From Acanthaster planci (Eukaryota > Echinodermata > Asteroidea > Valvatida > Acanthasteridae), in NCBI RefSeq assembly GCF_001949145.1, contig NW_019091508.1, positions 581,716 through 645,715 on the forward strand: a stretch of 64,000 bases of DNA, in the 5' to 3' direction. The translations under genes were made by a program, and so were the position numbers. Below the pieces are notes generated by a model. The model was not told the origin of the DNA. It ran no database searches and was given only the letters and a program-made list of their open reading frames with translations. How positions within the stretch are numbered: the first letter of the stretch is position 1; every line of letters starts with the position of its first letter. Of this stretch, positions 32,160 to 42,301 are shown in pieces.

Positions 32160-34172
32160 GTTGTGACATCTGTGATTGGACTATCTTCCATATTGGCTGA
32201 GCGCCCTCTATCAATCACATTTCACTAGTATCCAACATCCCATTCTACTCTTCGGCACTGTGGACTGCTCATCTTTGTTTTCTTTTGAAGTTGTGTACGG
32301 TAAATACAAACTATTTTGGGCGGGATTCAGTCCCGATCAATGAACATAATCTTCCGTGCTTACGCATAGTGCGAATTCGTTCACATGAGTACAATCTTGC
32401 CTCGTAATGCTGGTTCTCATTATGCCATGCTCAAGGGGTCCTTGTTGGTCAAGCAGTCAGAAGTGATTCCGTTGGAAGCTTGGTTTTAAAAAAGCCGCCA
32501 GAATCCCTTGTTAAACGGCGATGGGTTCAAGCAAAGCCAGGCTAAAATCTATAGGACTCCACGATGTTTATGGGATCTTACCAACTAAAATGGCTGTGTG
32601 ATATGCATTTATTTCTGGCTGATCCATCCGAAATCCTTTACCATTCTCGGGAACCACTTCTAATATACCAGTCTCAGCCACATCAAAATTTCGCCTCTGA
32701 AATTTCAGTTAAATTACTGCACAGATGTGTTCACTGTTTACGTATCACTGAATAGTTTATTTATTGTGTCATTTATCACCTCACAACAATAAATATTACA
32801 AAATATAAATAATCGAATTCGATAAATAAATTCAGTTAGCATATAGCACAGCCTTACCTAGAGCGAATAAAAGGGAAGAATGTCAAGCAAGATTTATTAT
32901 GAAATCTTTGTCAAAAGACATGCTGCAAAATGGACATGAATTCATTCTTTTTTCCTTAATCCCACAAAAAATATGTCCCAGAGTTGGTGATATTTCTTCA
33001 GATCTGTATAGATCAAAGAGCTTGACAGAAATGTTCGAGAACTTTTTTTGGAGGAAATTCTGACCTTTTCACTTTTTAATTAAAATGAAACAGCAAACCA
33101 AAAACGAGGAATTTTCTTTAAAATACTGCCATTTTTCAGGAGGAATATTTCCTGTCTACGGGATAAAGAGTACAATCTAAAATCGCATCTGCCGTTGCAG
33201 CATCCTCTAATTCACATATTTGTATAATAAATACAACACCAAGTTTTACAGTAGACCGCAGGGCACTGAAGAGAATTCAGCATGGTAACTACGTGTTTTA
33301 CTTTTAATGGACGTTGATTTCACGCATCTGTAGCGAACACCCTTCAGTTTATACGCGTATAGGCCTTAGTACATGCTCAGCAAACACAGTTTTAGCTACA
33401 TGAAATAACTCCCCCATCGTCTCGTATTTTTGTTTATAAAAAAAAAAGACAAAACCCTTGCCGTCTCATACTTCGTCTCTTCGAATTCAACTTGTTCGCG
33501 GGGAAAATGGCATTGTTCCATTGCTGTTGATTTACAAATACGTGGGGGTTCACGAAAGGTAAACAGAGGGTGCATTCTTGCTCAAGGGTTTTGATAAAGA
33601 CAATTGAAGTTCTATCTTGATACTTATTAGAAGGTCAGGTCCAAACTCTCATACGGGCTTTCAGAGCCACGGTGACGTCTGTAATGATTGTTATCATGTT
33701 CCTACACAGGCCTCTTTGCAACCTGTGAAGAAGCACACCAAGTTTGAGACATCAGGTGCTTAGACTCCTTGCAAATCGCGAAAGCTCTGTTCAAAAGGGG
33801 TGGGGACGCTCCTTACACAACGTAGGTCGGAGTACTTCCTTAGCATTATATAAGGCATCATACATAACCAATTTATGTACAACCATTTTGTTTTATAATA
33901 TTTACAAATATAGTAATAATTACAATGCATCTTCTGTAATCGAGCGAAAGAGTAGTAAATATACATAATAAACGCGTACAATACGGAATAAATAGTGCAG
34001 GTTGTTTATATTACAGTATGTGTTTTTCAAGAAGTCAGCTGGTTACAGTCAGGAATGCCGTATAATTGTATCCAAAATCGCGACCAGAATACAAATGATT
34101 AGGACTTTTTGCAAGCGTGTGTTGTTTGCATGCAATATAACCATTGTTTTAACGTCATTTCATTTCGTTGCA
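32160..34172. other. AT-rich intergenic DNA downstream of the secreted-precursor gene
   Basis: No exon is clear. A block near 33060-33140 has AAACCAAAAACG and could be a further decayed member of the AAAGGAWCC repeat family, but the match is too short to claim. Any 3' untranslated region or further exons of the minus-strand gene at 34604-35629 would lie here and just above. Confidence 0.35.
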
Positions 34173-34247
34173 TCAAGTACATCCTTTGCACTGCACGTCA
34201 CATCTCCCACAATTCTCAGTGGATCGCCATCTCTCCTGCAGCCGTGT
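34173..34247 (-). CDS. Candidate terminal exon with CxxCxxxCxxC, possibly alternative 3' end of the precursor gene
   Basis: On the minus strand an acceptor (CCCGCTTCAG) precedes a 24-codon open frame in phase 0 that ends NCGRCDVQCKGCT and a stop. Four cysteines in eleven residues, just downstream of a secreted cysteine-containing precursor, are suggestive. It would join in frame to a possible donor (CAG|GTTGGT) inside the 34777-34604 exon after the peptide HDGQCIQ. The acceptor is only moderate and the frame is short, so chance is quite possible. Confidence 0.2.
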   Translation of the reverse strand, partial: TRLQERWRSTENCGRCDVQCKGCT

Positions 34248-34603
34248 CTGAAGCGGGAATTCTCCGGCTATGGCTACAAATTTGTGTAATTTGAGCAATA
34301 CACCATGATTAAAATGATAAAGCCGTAGCCATCAACGTCTAGGATTTCAAACCTGGCAAAGAGGGGGCCAGGACATAATATATGACATCAATGCAAACAA
34401 TCTGTAATTCAAAACACAGTTATCATTGTCAACAGTGCAAACCTTGACAGTTTGTGTATGTTTTCTTTTAAACAACATGCTACAACTTTAAACTGGCTGA
34501 TTTTGCACTAGTCTGCCGATTCAGTGTTGGCCCAACACCAGTACAGCTGGGGATGGGCGATAGGCTAACAAAAAAAAGGGTGCTGCCGTCGTCGCTGATG
34601 GTG

Positions 34604-35661
34604 CTATCGCGTAGTGGTGCAGTGGGCGTTCCCAAGGTCCAAGAAGGTGCTCGTCTCGCAGGCCGACATGGTACCAACCTGGATACACTGCCCGTCGTGC
34701 TGGATCACCACAACCTCCTCAACCTGACAGTATCTGCCCGAGGAGGCGGATCGTTTTACCATGCGCTGTTGGCTCACCTGCGTAACACGAAAAAGGGAAA
34801 CAACTTAGAAAAATTAAGATCTAACAATAATCATTATGCATTATTGTTTTTACAATACTGAATGATTTTCAAAACATTTTCCTCTGCTTCCCAAACTATA
34901 ATTTATTTATTCTGGCATACGACTGACATTTTTTTTTAAATTCAGCCATTCTAATTGATTAATATTGTAATTAATTTAACATCTCTGATTTATTACACGC
35001 TCTTGGCCAACATGTAATAACACAAACAAGAACTAACTCTTTGCTGTTTTGTGTAGTCAAAAAGAAGCACTTAAGCTGTTGGTACCAAATAATAACCTAC
35101 CGGTATGTTGAGAGTGTTGAGAATTCCCCCAAATAATTACTGTCTGCAGGCTGACCGGGTTACCTAGATATTTCAGTATTGATGTTATCTCAGATCGATA
35201 GCTCTTTTTTTCCCAATTATTATCTGTAGTCCCATCTGCCTCGGAATTCTTCAGACAATCTAAAATGGGGTGATGCCCTCTTATCTCGGTCTTAGCCTGT
35301 GGATAACCTTCAGGAACAAAGGGGAAAAAAAGATGGGCAGCGAAAAAAGTACTACTAACCGTTCCGTTGTCTGAGACCCAGCCAGATACCTCGGCAGGTA
35401 CTTCCTGCATTCTCTCGCCTTTCACCAACACCGTCTTCTGCCGAGACTGGTCGACGTCGACCTCTGCCCGCGTTGTCGGGCGGTCGCCGTGTGCCTTGGA
35501 GGGCTGCGGGTCGGCGTCCGGTCCCTTGTAGTTCAAGGGTATTGCGCCTGTGCAGGCCACGCTTAAACAGCAGGCCAGTAGGACAAAGAGGGGCGTGGCA
35601 TTGTTACCAGGGAGGTGTATCGACAGCATAGTGTCGGAATGTATCGCAGTCTGACAATCTG
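34604..35661 (-). CDS. Secreted, dibasically processed cysteine-containing precursor (147 aa), family unassigned
   Basis: Two minus-strand exons join in phase 0: 35661-35360 (coding from ATG at 35629, preceded by acceptor TTACAACCACAG and a 32-base leader) and 34777-34604 (acceptor TTACGCAG, stop TAG). A hydrophobic stretch PLFVLLACCLSVACTGA (residues about 13-29) is a good signal peptide. The propeptide is polar, rich in Asp, Pro and Gln. Exon 2 has a Lys-Arg processing site (MVKR|SASSGRY) followed by a product of about 48 residues with four cysteines: YCQVEEVVV, DGQCIQ, SACETS and AHCTT. The C-x(14)-C-x(8)-C spacing recalls the N-terminal half of a cystine-knot hormone (GPA2/GPB5, DAN or norrin type), but the rest of such a domain is absent unless another exon is used. 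It is likely a neuropeptide or hormone-like secreted factor; the exact family is unknown. Confidence 0.6.
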
Positions 35662-35749
35662 CTGTGGTTGTAAAAGAAAGAATGAAGTACTGATTACGAA
35701 GCAGTCGGCACTGAAGTGATTTGCCCATGGACTTTACAGAAACAAACAC

Positions 35750-36311
35750 GCTTGTTCGAATTCGTTCGACACAAATATTTTCCCGTAGCAGGTGCTACAA
35801 TAAAACGAGTGGACGCCCTTGCAAAATATTCAACAGATTTTCACTTTCACGGTTTTCCGAAAACATCGGAATTTTTTTCTTTTGTTTTGCTTTTACCTTT
35901 TGGGGAGGGGGCTAAAAGGAAGCTCTCAAGCTTGACTGGTATTGGATAAAAGCGCCCACAAATCCTCTTCATTCCCTTCGTACATAGAAACTAAGCCATT
36001 TCTCGTTGCGATAATTCTTCGAAAGCAAGCTTTCACAAAATTCCAAATTTCGAGCCTGTTTTTAATTAGAAATCACATCAGTGGTGAATTGATCAGTGGT
36101 TCATCACTTGGTATCCGTGCTTCGCGACAATGATCAAACGAAATGCTCTGCACGGGAAAATATTGTATGCATTGTGGGGATCGGGAGGCACTGTCAGGTG
36201 ATGGCTGTTTATCTGATCGGTTGGAATTCCACGGTGTAAGACAAAACATGGGTATCGCGTCACATTTTCTTATAATACCTAAAAGTGCGCGGGTACTCTT
36301 TTTTGTTTCAG
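35750..36311. other. Upstream region of the minus-strand precursor gene
   Basis: The 5' untranslated exon and promoter of the minus-strand gene should lie at or beyond 35750, because a splice acceptor precedes its coding exon. I could not identify the exon or a TATA box with confidence. Confidence 0.3.
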
Positions 36312-36390
36312 GTTTTCGACACGTAGAACTAAGACTAGCAACACCTCATGAAAACCTTCTCAAAATAGACGTCAGAAGAAATATAACAAG
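36312..36390 (+). CDS. Candidate internal exon with strong splice sites, unassigned
   Basis: A textbook acceptor (CTCTTTTTTGTTTCAG) precedes this 79-base segment and a textbook donor (CAAG|GTAAGA) follows. Only one of three frames is open; it reads FRHVELRLATPHENL then LKIDVRRNITR. The peptide has mixed charged and aliphatic residues like a real globular segment, but I do not recognise it and found no certain partner exon. It enters after a phase-1 intron and ends in phase 2. Confidence 0.35.
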
Positions 36391-37698
36391 GTAAGAATGC
36401 TGCCCATGTAAATTCCACTATATACGGAGACATCTGCTTTTTGTCGTATTTGCAATCTTGTTGTACCTTAAAATATTTGGTTTCAATATTTGTTCAATTG
36501 CCAGGTTGAAAGCTAGCGGCTGATATTGAGGCTAATTATACGGCAAGCGATACTCCCACGTTCTTGATAACAAAAACTAAGGATGTTGGGACAAATCGAA
36601 TACGTTATACTGAATTTTGCCATGTATGCAGTAGTGACCCAACTTGCCCCAAATGGCATATTTAAAAAGCAAAATAATACACAGAAACGACTTTTCCGCC
36701 CTACTCGCGTTTCAGACCCACTAATGCAACGTCTGGCCCCACAAGGGGTTATTGGTGGGTAACCGTGGCAACTAATCTACCTGCAGCTCTGCGGTTAACT
36801 ACTTCGACGGGTTTCGCGCTCTCACGTGCAACAGAACTTGCGCTCTATACCCTTTGGCCCTAGAGTTCAGTAGACCCTGCTGGAGGGTGGGAACTGATCT
36901 TCATGCTCATTCGCCACAGGCTGCAGAGTTCTGTATCTACCCGTGCTTATTGAGGCTGATCAGCATTCCCTACTCCTCCTATAGGTGTCTGTTGAACCAT
37001 GGGGCTTGGGGATCGCGAAAATTGCGGTCTGGGATAAAGACTACACTGCTAGTGGTGGAAAAGGTGACAAAATTCCTACATGTACTTTGTGTTCTGTCGC
37101 TACTCATAGCTAGGCACGGTCAATCTCTGGCCGTGATCCTGTCAACTTGAAGGATGTTACACAGCATTGCAAGCAACTTAAAAATCTGGACTGCGTGAAT
37201 TTATGCAGAGGGGAAAAATGTACGATCGGTTCATTCTGGTGGAGAATCTGGGTAGAGAACGCTTTTTGTGTATTTGTGTCAAGACATCCTCACAAGTTCG
37301 CCAGGTCTGCAATCGAGTAGAGGAACCCTTCATCCCAGTCATCCCTGACCAGACTGGTAAATTTTGACCTGTGGTTTCACTCGTGATGGACTTCTGATAG
37401 GCTGGAAATGTTGGTCAAACAGATCTTCGAACGTGATGCAGAAGGCTGTGATTATTAGCCAAAAACCACAAGGCTGAGATCCCATTTTTTTCCAACTGTA
37501 TAAACCTTTACGACATATTTATTAGGTGAAAAGGGTTAGACTTACGTGAAAGGGCGGTCTATAAGCTGACAGCTGCAGAGCTTCGCGACTCAGATCACTT
37601 TGGGCGGACCTTGCCTTCGGACGACGAGACAAAACAACCAATTTCCACTGTTGCAAAATTGCTCAAAAACAGACAAGCAAGCCTCGGACGTGGTTGAA
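36391..37698. other. Stretch between two unassigned candidate exons
   Basis: No recognised gene or repeat. A 98-codon plus-strand frame at 36854-37150 lacks identifiable features. Confidence 0.3.
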
Positions 37699-37798
37699 AT
37701 GATGTCAAGGAAAAGCACTGTGCCTCTTCCGGACCACTTCCGTTGTCGCCGTTTTCCAGACTACCTTAGTGCCGCACCGGGCTTCCTTATTTATGCAG
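37699..37798 (+). CDS. Candidate first coding exon, unassigned
   Basis: Tandem ATG codons at 37699 and 37702 open a frame that reaches a strong donor (ATGCAG|GTGAGA) at 37799 in phase 1. The peptide includes SRKSTVPLPDHFRCRRF and PDYLSAAPGFLIYA. The frame stays open upstream to about 37600, so it could also be an internal exon entered after an acceptor such as CTCAAAAACAG near 37670. No family recognised. Confidence 0.25.
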
Positions 37799-37799
37799 G

Positions 37800-39635
37800 T
37801 GAGAAAGTCGCCGGCTCCGGGCGCGCACGTGTACCCGGCGTTTACAAACAGAATAGTAAAACACCTCTGTCAATGAACTAGGGGAGAACCAATCAAAGAT
37901 CGCCATCGGTAGCGGGAAATGGGCTAGTTCATGAGCAAAACATCACAGGAGCCTTTCAAAAAAATCAAAGTAAATCGAGGTACATTTTGGGTGTGATCTG
38001 TGCTAATTTCAATATTAGCGACGTATGAGTGAAACTGTCTTTGTCAGAGATAAGTTTTATCATACACTAAATTGGCAATTCTTAAAACTGTTCCCCTTTT
38101 GTATGATACCGTCCCTCCGTTCGAGAATGTAAACACTACCCGTAGGGAAATCTAATCGTCCGCATCGTACGTTCACCAGAAGGCCACATCGTTCAGTCAG
38201 TGACTGTCTGCGTAAGCGAAGACTTTGGCAGGCTGCCAAACAAATAGCTGAGGTGAACTTTCCATCCCTTCAAGTCAGACGATGGAGACGACATCAGTAA
38301 TTTGGCCACTGGGACCGTCGCCTGGACGATTACCAAGGATCAGACAGCAGGAACATTCCCACGAAAAGGAGCTATGAATAAATAATGACGTACATTCACC
38401 AGCAGCGCATGAGCTTAACGAGCAACACGCCCAATCATTCGCAAGGTTGCCCTGAATGTTTACGCTGTGAACATAGTCATAACTCAATAGCGATGTTGGC
38501 TGTAAAAAGCTTTGGATGTAAACAACCGGCCTCCTGCATTGTCAGGAACTAGCTGTAATTATTTTGAGGAATTTCCGGGCCGAAAATTAAATCCACGCTT
38601 TCGAACATTCTTTCCACCGAATGTTCGTATTGTAAGATACGGAATAAATTGGAATTCTAGTTGCTTGCATGTTCTTTATCGTTACAGCACACTTTGTCAC
38701 TCTACATGTACTGAGGACCTCAGGGGTTTAAGCTAGTTCATTTTCCCGATTGCTTTAATATCACAGGCTTTTATGCTTTAGATAAATATAGTATACTCTA
38801 AATGTTTCCAGCCGAGTGCATGTCCAAGCTTGAAAATAAAATTCTGAAAGTTCCAACGAAGTCTCTTAAAAACTAGAGACGTCTCCACCTTTCTTCACCG
38901 TTGACTGTCGTTGAAATCAACGGCGAAGAGGGAAACATATTATGCTGGACGCATAGACTCCGTGCGGGGGGGAGGTAATATTACAAGCCCTGCGACGGAA
39001 CAGTGATCTGCGCCCATGTTGTTTCTACATTCAGGCAAAATAGTCGTCAATTTTCCTGCTCATAAGCGAGTATGAGATAGCACGCACAAACCTTTTTTTT
39101 CTCCAAGCCCACTTTAAACATGACCTGGAAAACTTGGGTATCTTTATACATGCAGTGGGATCTTAAATACTTCCAAAGACTCTCGGTTCTGCCTGAAACG
39201 AGTTCATTGAGGGAGTGTGGAGGGCACTGAGAAACACTGGGTTGAATGCTCAACATACAGCTGTATATCTTTTTGAGCAGCATCGCTGGAGACCTTGCGA
39301 AAAACCTCTGCTGTGCTCTCTGTTTAGGGGAGGGGCCAGATATTGCTCTTTAGGCGGAGGGTAGAATTGGTGCTTTTTCGTAGCTGTATTTGGGCTTCGA
39401 GACTCACGCAGACCATGGAACACCATTCTGAACCCCCGATGGGGATTTAATAAGCACACGTTACTTTGGTATCCGTTTTATGATAACGGTCAACTTTTGA
39501 TAATAAATGGGTCCACGAAGTCTCATTAATATACGTCGAATCTGATAAGCGACAACCACCATGTTAGGCCAGGTATATCACAATTTCCGGTTTTATTATT
39601 ATTGGAGGAGTCAAAGATATTTTAGTCGAAATGAA
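37800..39635. other. Intergenic or intronic DNA without recognised genes
   Basis: A short GC-rich patch with CpGs (37800-37850) follows the candidate exon. Beyond it no paired splice sites, domain or clear repeat is visible. Confidence 0.35.
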
Positions 39636-40139
39636 TTAAAGGAACCATTTATGATTGTTTTCCCTGACTCACTTTTTTTATGGATCTATATACTCTTTTT
39701 AAATGTGTCAAAACTTTTTAAAATTCGTTTGGAGTTAGGTGTTTTGGAAGTGCACTTTTTAAAACATTTTCGAACAAATTCTCCAAGCTTTACCAAAAGA
39801 GTGAGGGCGCTCAGTGTATCTATGATATAAATCCGAAAGAATCTGTTCGTTTTACTTTACTTATATTTACGTTCAAATTTTTTCCGCCAAATTTGTGCAT
39901 ATGTGTGCATATTTAGTTACACAACAATTAAGTGCAAATAAACGGAAATTGCAGTGATAAATACAAGAAATCCAGCTGTTTCTTGCGCATAAATTAGTGC
40001 AACGTCACAGTTTTGCACATGAATAGGGCCTATGCAAACTTTCATTACCATAACCAAAAAGATACAGATTCAAAAAGCAAACCAAAAGTGGAAAATAAAA
40101 TCAGTTTACACAAAATAATAATATGACATGGTCCCTTAA
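39636..40139. mobile_element. 504-bp MITE with TTAAAGGAACC termini (family copy 2)
   Basis: TTAAAGGAACC at 39636 pairs with GGTCCCTTAA at 40130-40139 (one mismatch). Internal blocks TTAGTGCAACGTCAC, TGCACATGAATAG and ACCAAAAAGATAC correspond in order to those of the element at 28195-28792. This identifies one family of non-autonomous inverted-repeat elements with at least three members in this window. Confidence 0.6.
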
Positions 40140-41624
40140 ATTTTGAAATAATGACACTGGAGTGTTTCTGTTAATTAGTTGGAGATTTGCGTTTTTCTTA
40201 TTACACTGTGAACGCATGAGTTAATTTAACGTTTGAAGACCTTAGAAGACCGTTTGAAGACTGGGGAAACCCCTGTTTACACCTAATTGTCTGCCTAAAT
40301 AACCTTACATAACACAACCGGACATTGAATTCGTTCATCGGCTTTGCGGATTCTCATTGATCATAAAAATGAGACGGGCATGTTTCGAAATAGTTTCACG
40401 TTGTCAATTTCTGAACATAATTATAATGGATGTGTATGCTCGCATGTTGAACGGCGTCGTTTTTTGCTAATTTTTTCCACGGTATAGTAAAAGGTAAATC
40501 ACCGACACGATACCGGTTAGCTGAACTGGTCGGTACCCTCAGGCTATATCCCGTGCCGTGCACGTTCCCGTCGAGGGGAGGGGTGCGATTGCATCCGTCG
40601 TTTCCGGAATACCAACGACTCTTGGCGGCTCTCCAGCGCACCGCTGCACTTTTCTCACTGGAAAATTGCCAACTGGGACAGAGTAAGCGCGATGCTTACC
40701 TAACTCAAGGATAGCCTACTACTCATAATGGCGTGTTCTATTAACGCGAAATGCTCGTGGCACCAACTTGCCATGCACTCACGAAAGGAAAACCTGCTAA
40801 ATCAACGTCAGAAGCAATAGTTTTAAGCCTCCTTTACTTTGAAATTTCGCGGGAACAGTATATGATCAAGCAAATCAAACAGGTGTGTTCAGTCCAGCTC
40901 GATACGTCACCTGACCAATTTCACTGTCACTGCCGTGATCATTGATGGTGGATGGCGGTGAAATGAAGAAACAGCGAGTGGGACAGAGGTGATGCTATAT
41001 ACTTGAAGTGAAAACAAAAGGGAAACAGTGATTAAGCATTACATTTCCTTATCCTTGCACTCTTAACCTTTGCCAGAGACTCGTGATCTTCGTCTTACTT
41101 TCCAATCATCCCATAGCCAATTTGCTCGGAGTCCATCGGCGCCAACATCTTACCCATAAGAATCTTAAGGGGGGTCGACGTTGTTGTCATATTTTGGGGG
41201 TTTGTATGAGTTGCTTTCCTGCGCGAGGGCCGGTTCATACTTCGGGCAAACGTGTAAGGGAAACTTGATTTCACGAAACGTTTGCGCCAAATTTGCTCGA
41301 GTTGCAACGTGTTAAACTGTTGCGAATTCGCAGCACGAATATCAATATTGATCTGACGTCACAATGTCGCGTCCGTAATTGCTTTCGCACCAAGTAGGAA
41401 TCGGCCTTCAGGGTGCCTTTCGATTCGTTTTATTTTCCGTTTCGTGTGCGTATTCTCATACCGCTACTTAAAGACGTCTTTCCTTATGCGCTCAGCACTA
41501 TCCGTCAAAATTGTTTTACCCTTTCCATTTATGTGCATGTACGTTTTTTGAGTGCGTTGCGTACACGATGCATTCATACGTGTCACTTTCAGGGAAACAG
41601 AAATCGATTTCCATTAACATAGCA

Positions 41625-41703
41625 CACGTGTGCGTTGCGTTCGGCCGTCAAAATCGTCCTGGGAGCGATTTTGACAGATACGCAACGCTTGGCGCAACGT
41701 GTG
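41625..41703. repeat. Imperfect palindrome with perfect GTCAAAATCG stem
   Basis: GTCAAAATCG (41647-41656) and CGATTTTGAC (41666-41675) form a perfect 10-base stem around a 9-base loop. The pairing extends outward imperfectly through GCGTTGCGT and ACGCAACGC and through CACACGT and ACGTGTG. It may be the remnant of a fold-back element. Confidence 0.5.
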
Positions 41704-41748
41704 GATCCATGGGGAAAAGGTTGGGGTCATTGCAACCCCCAACCCTCC

Positions 41749-41804
41749 ACCAAGAAGGATGGATAGATGACATTCTACCAAGAAGGATAAATAGATGACA
41801 TTCT
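41749..41804. repeat. Two-copy 28-bp tandem duplication
   Basis: The unit ACCAAGAAGGATGGATAGAT plus GACATTCT is repeated directly at 41777-41804 with two base changes (GGATAAATAG). It is a recent local duplication in non-coding sequence. Confidence 0.85.
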
Positions 41805-42107
41805 GTAAGGTTTATTATCTGTAATCGGTTACAGTGTAATAATGCAACAGTCATGTGTCAATGTCCGCAATAGCCGAGCCTTTAAACAAAGTATCTGAGA
41901 CCCCCCCCGGAAATCTTCCTTGATCCGCCCCTTCTAACCCTGACGGACCCCGACGCGCATTAAAAACGCGTCTATCGGTAACAGGCGGTAACAGAAATAG
42001 TAACGTCTGATTCTGTCTGATTGAAAATAGTTTTTGTATCGTTTTGACACCTATAGCCTAGTTTTTGTATCGTTTTGGTAACAAGTCTCTGTCTGCCTCG
42101 AGCAGAA

Positions 42108-42301
42108 GCGCCCCCTCATCGGTTGAAAAGAGCCTCAATTGTCGGGATGTTAATTTGCGATGCGACCGTGACGCGTGCATTTCCTAGTCGTTCGTGAACC
42201 AGCGAAGTTCAGTTCCGACCAAAGATTAGTGGTTCCGACCAACGGAGCCTCCATTGCTTAAGAAAAAACTGCACCCTCTCTTCGTCCAGCTCAAGGCCCA
42301 T
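42108..42301. repeat. Dispersed repeat, copy 1 (sister copy inside the LINE at 57074)
   Basis: Blocks TCATCGGTTGAAAAGAGCC, GTGACGCGTGCATTTC, GTGAACCAGCGAAGTTCAGT, GGAGCCTCCATTGCT and CACCCTCTCTTCGTC correspond in order and orientation to TTATCGGTTGAAAGAGCC, GTAACGCATGCATTTC, GTGAACCAGCGAAGTGCAGT, GGAGCCTCTGTTGCT and CGCCTTCTCTTGGTC at 57074-57252. It is about 190 bases and non-coding. This copy has an internal near-duplication of the 'TTCCGACCAAAG' part. Confidence 0.75.

Larger units (their letters stand above)
40140..42107. other. Intergenic DNA with small local repeats
   Basis: No gene is recognised. Small structures are present: a hairpin at 41625-41703, a tandem duplication at 41749-41804 and a 31-base tandem duplication at 42028-42077. 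They are listed separately or under findings. Confidence 0.4.

Noticed and set aside
34480-34677. A 65-codon alternative minus-strand frame over the precursor's second exon
   Set aside because: It is out of frame with the spliced upstream exon and starts at a non-ATG codon.
34553-34861. 102-codon plus-strand frame
   Set aside because: It is opposite the second exon of the minus-strand precursor gene, whose splice sites and phase agree; the plus frame has no features.
35057-35749. A single 230-codon minus-strand open frame
   Set aside because: It includes the real coding exon but runs through the donor at 35359 into intron sequence and begins upstream of a splice acceptor. The spliced model fits better.
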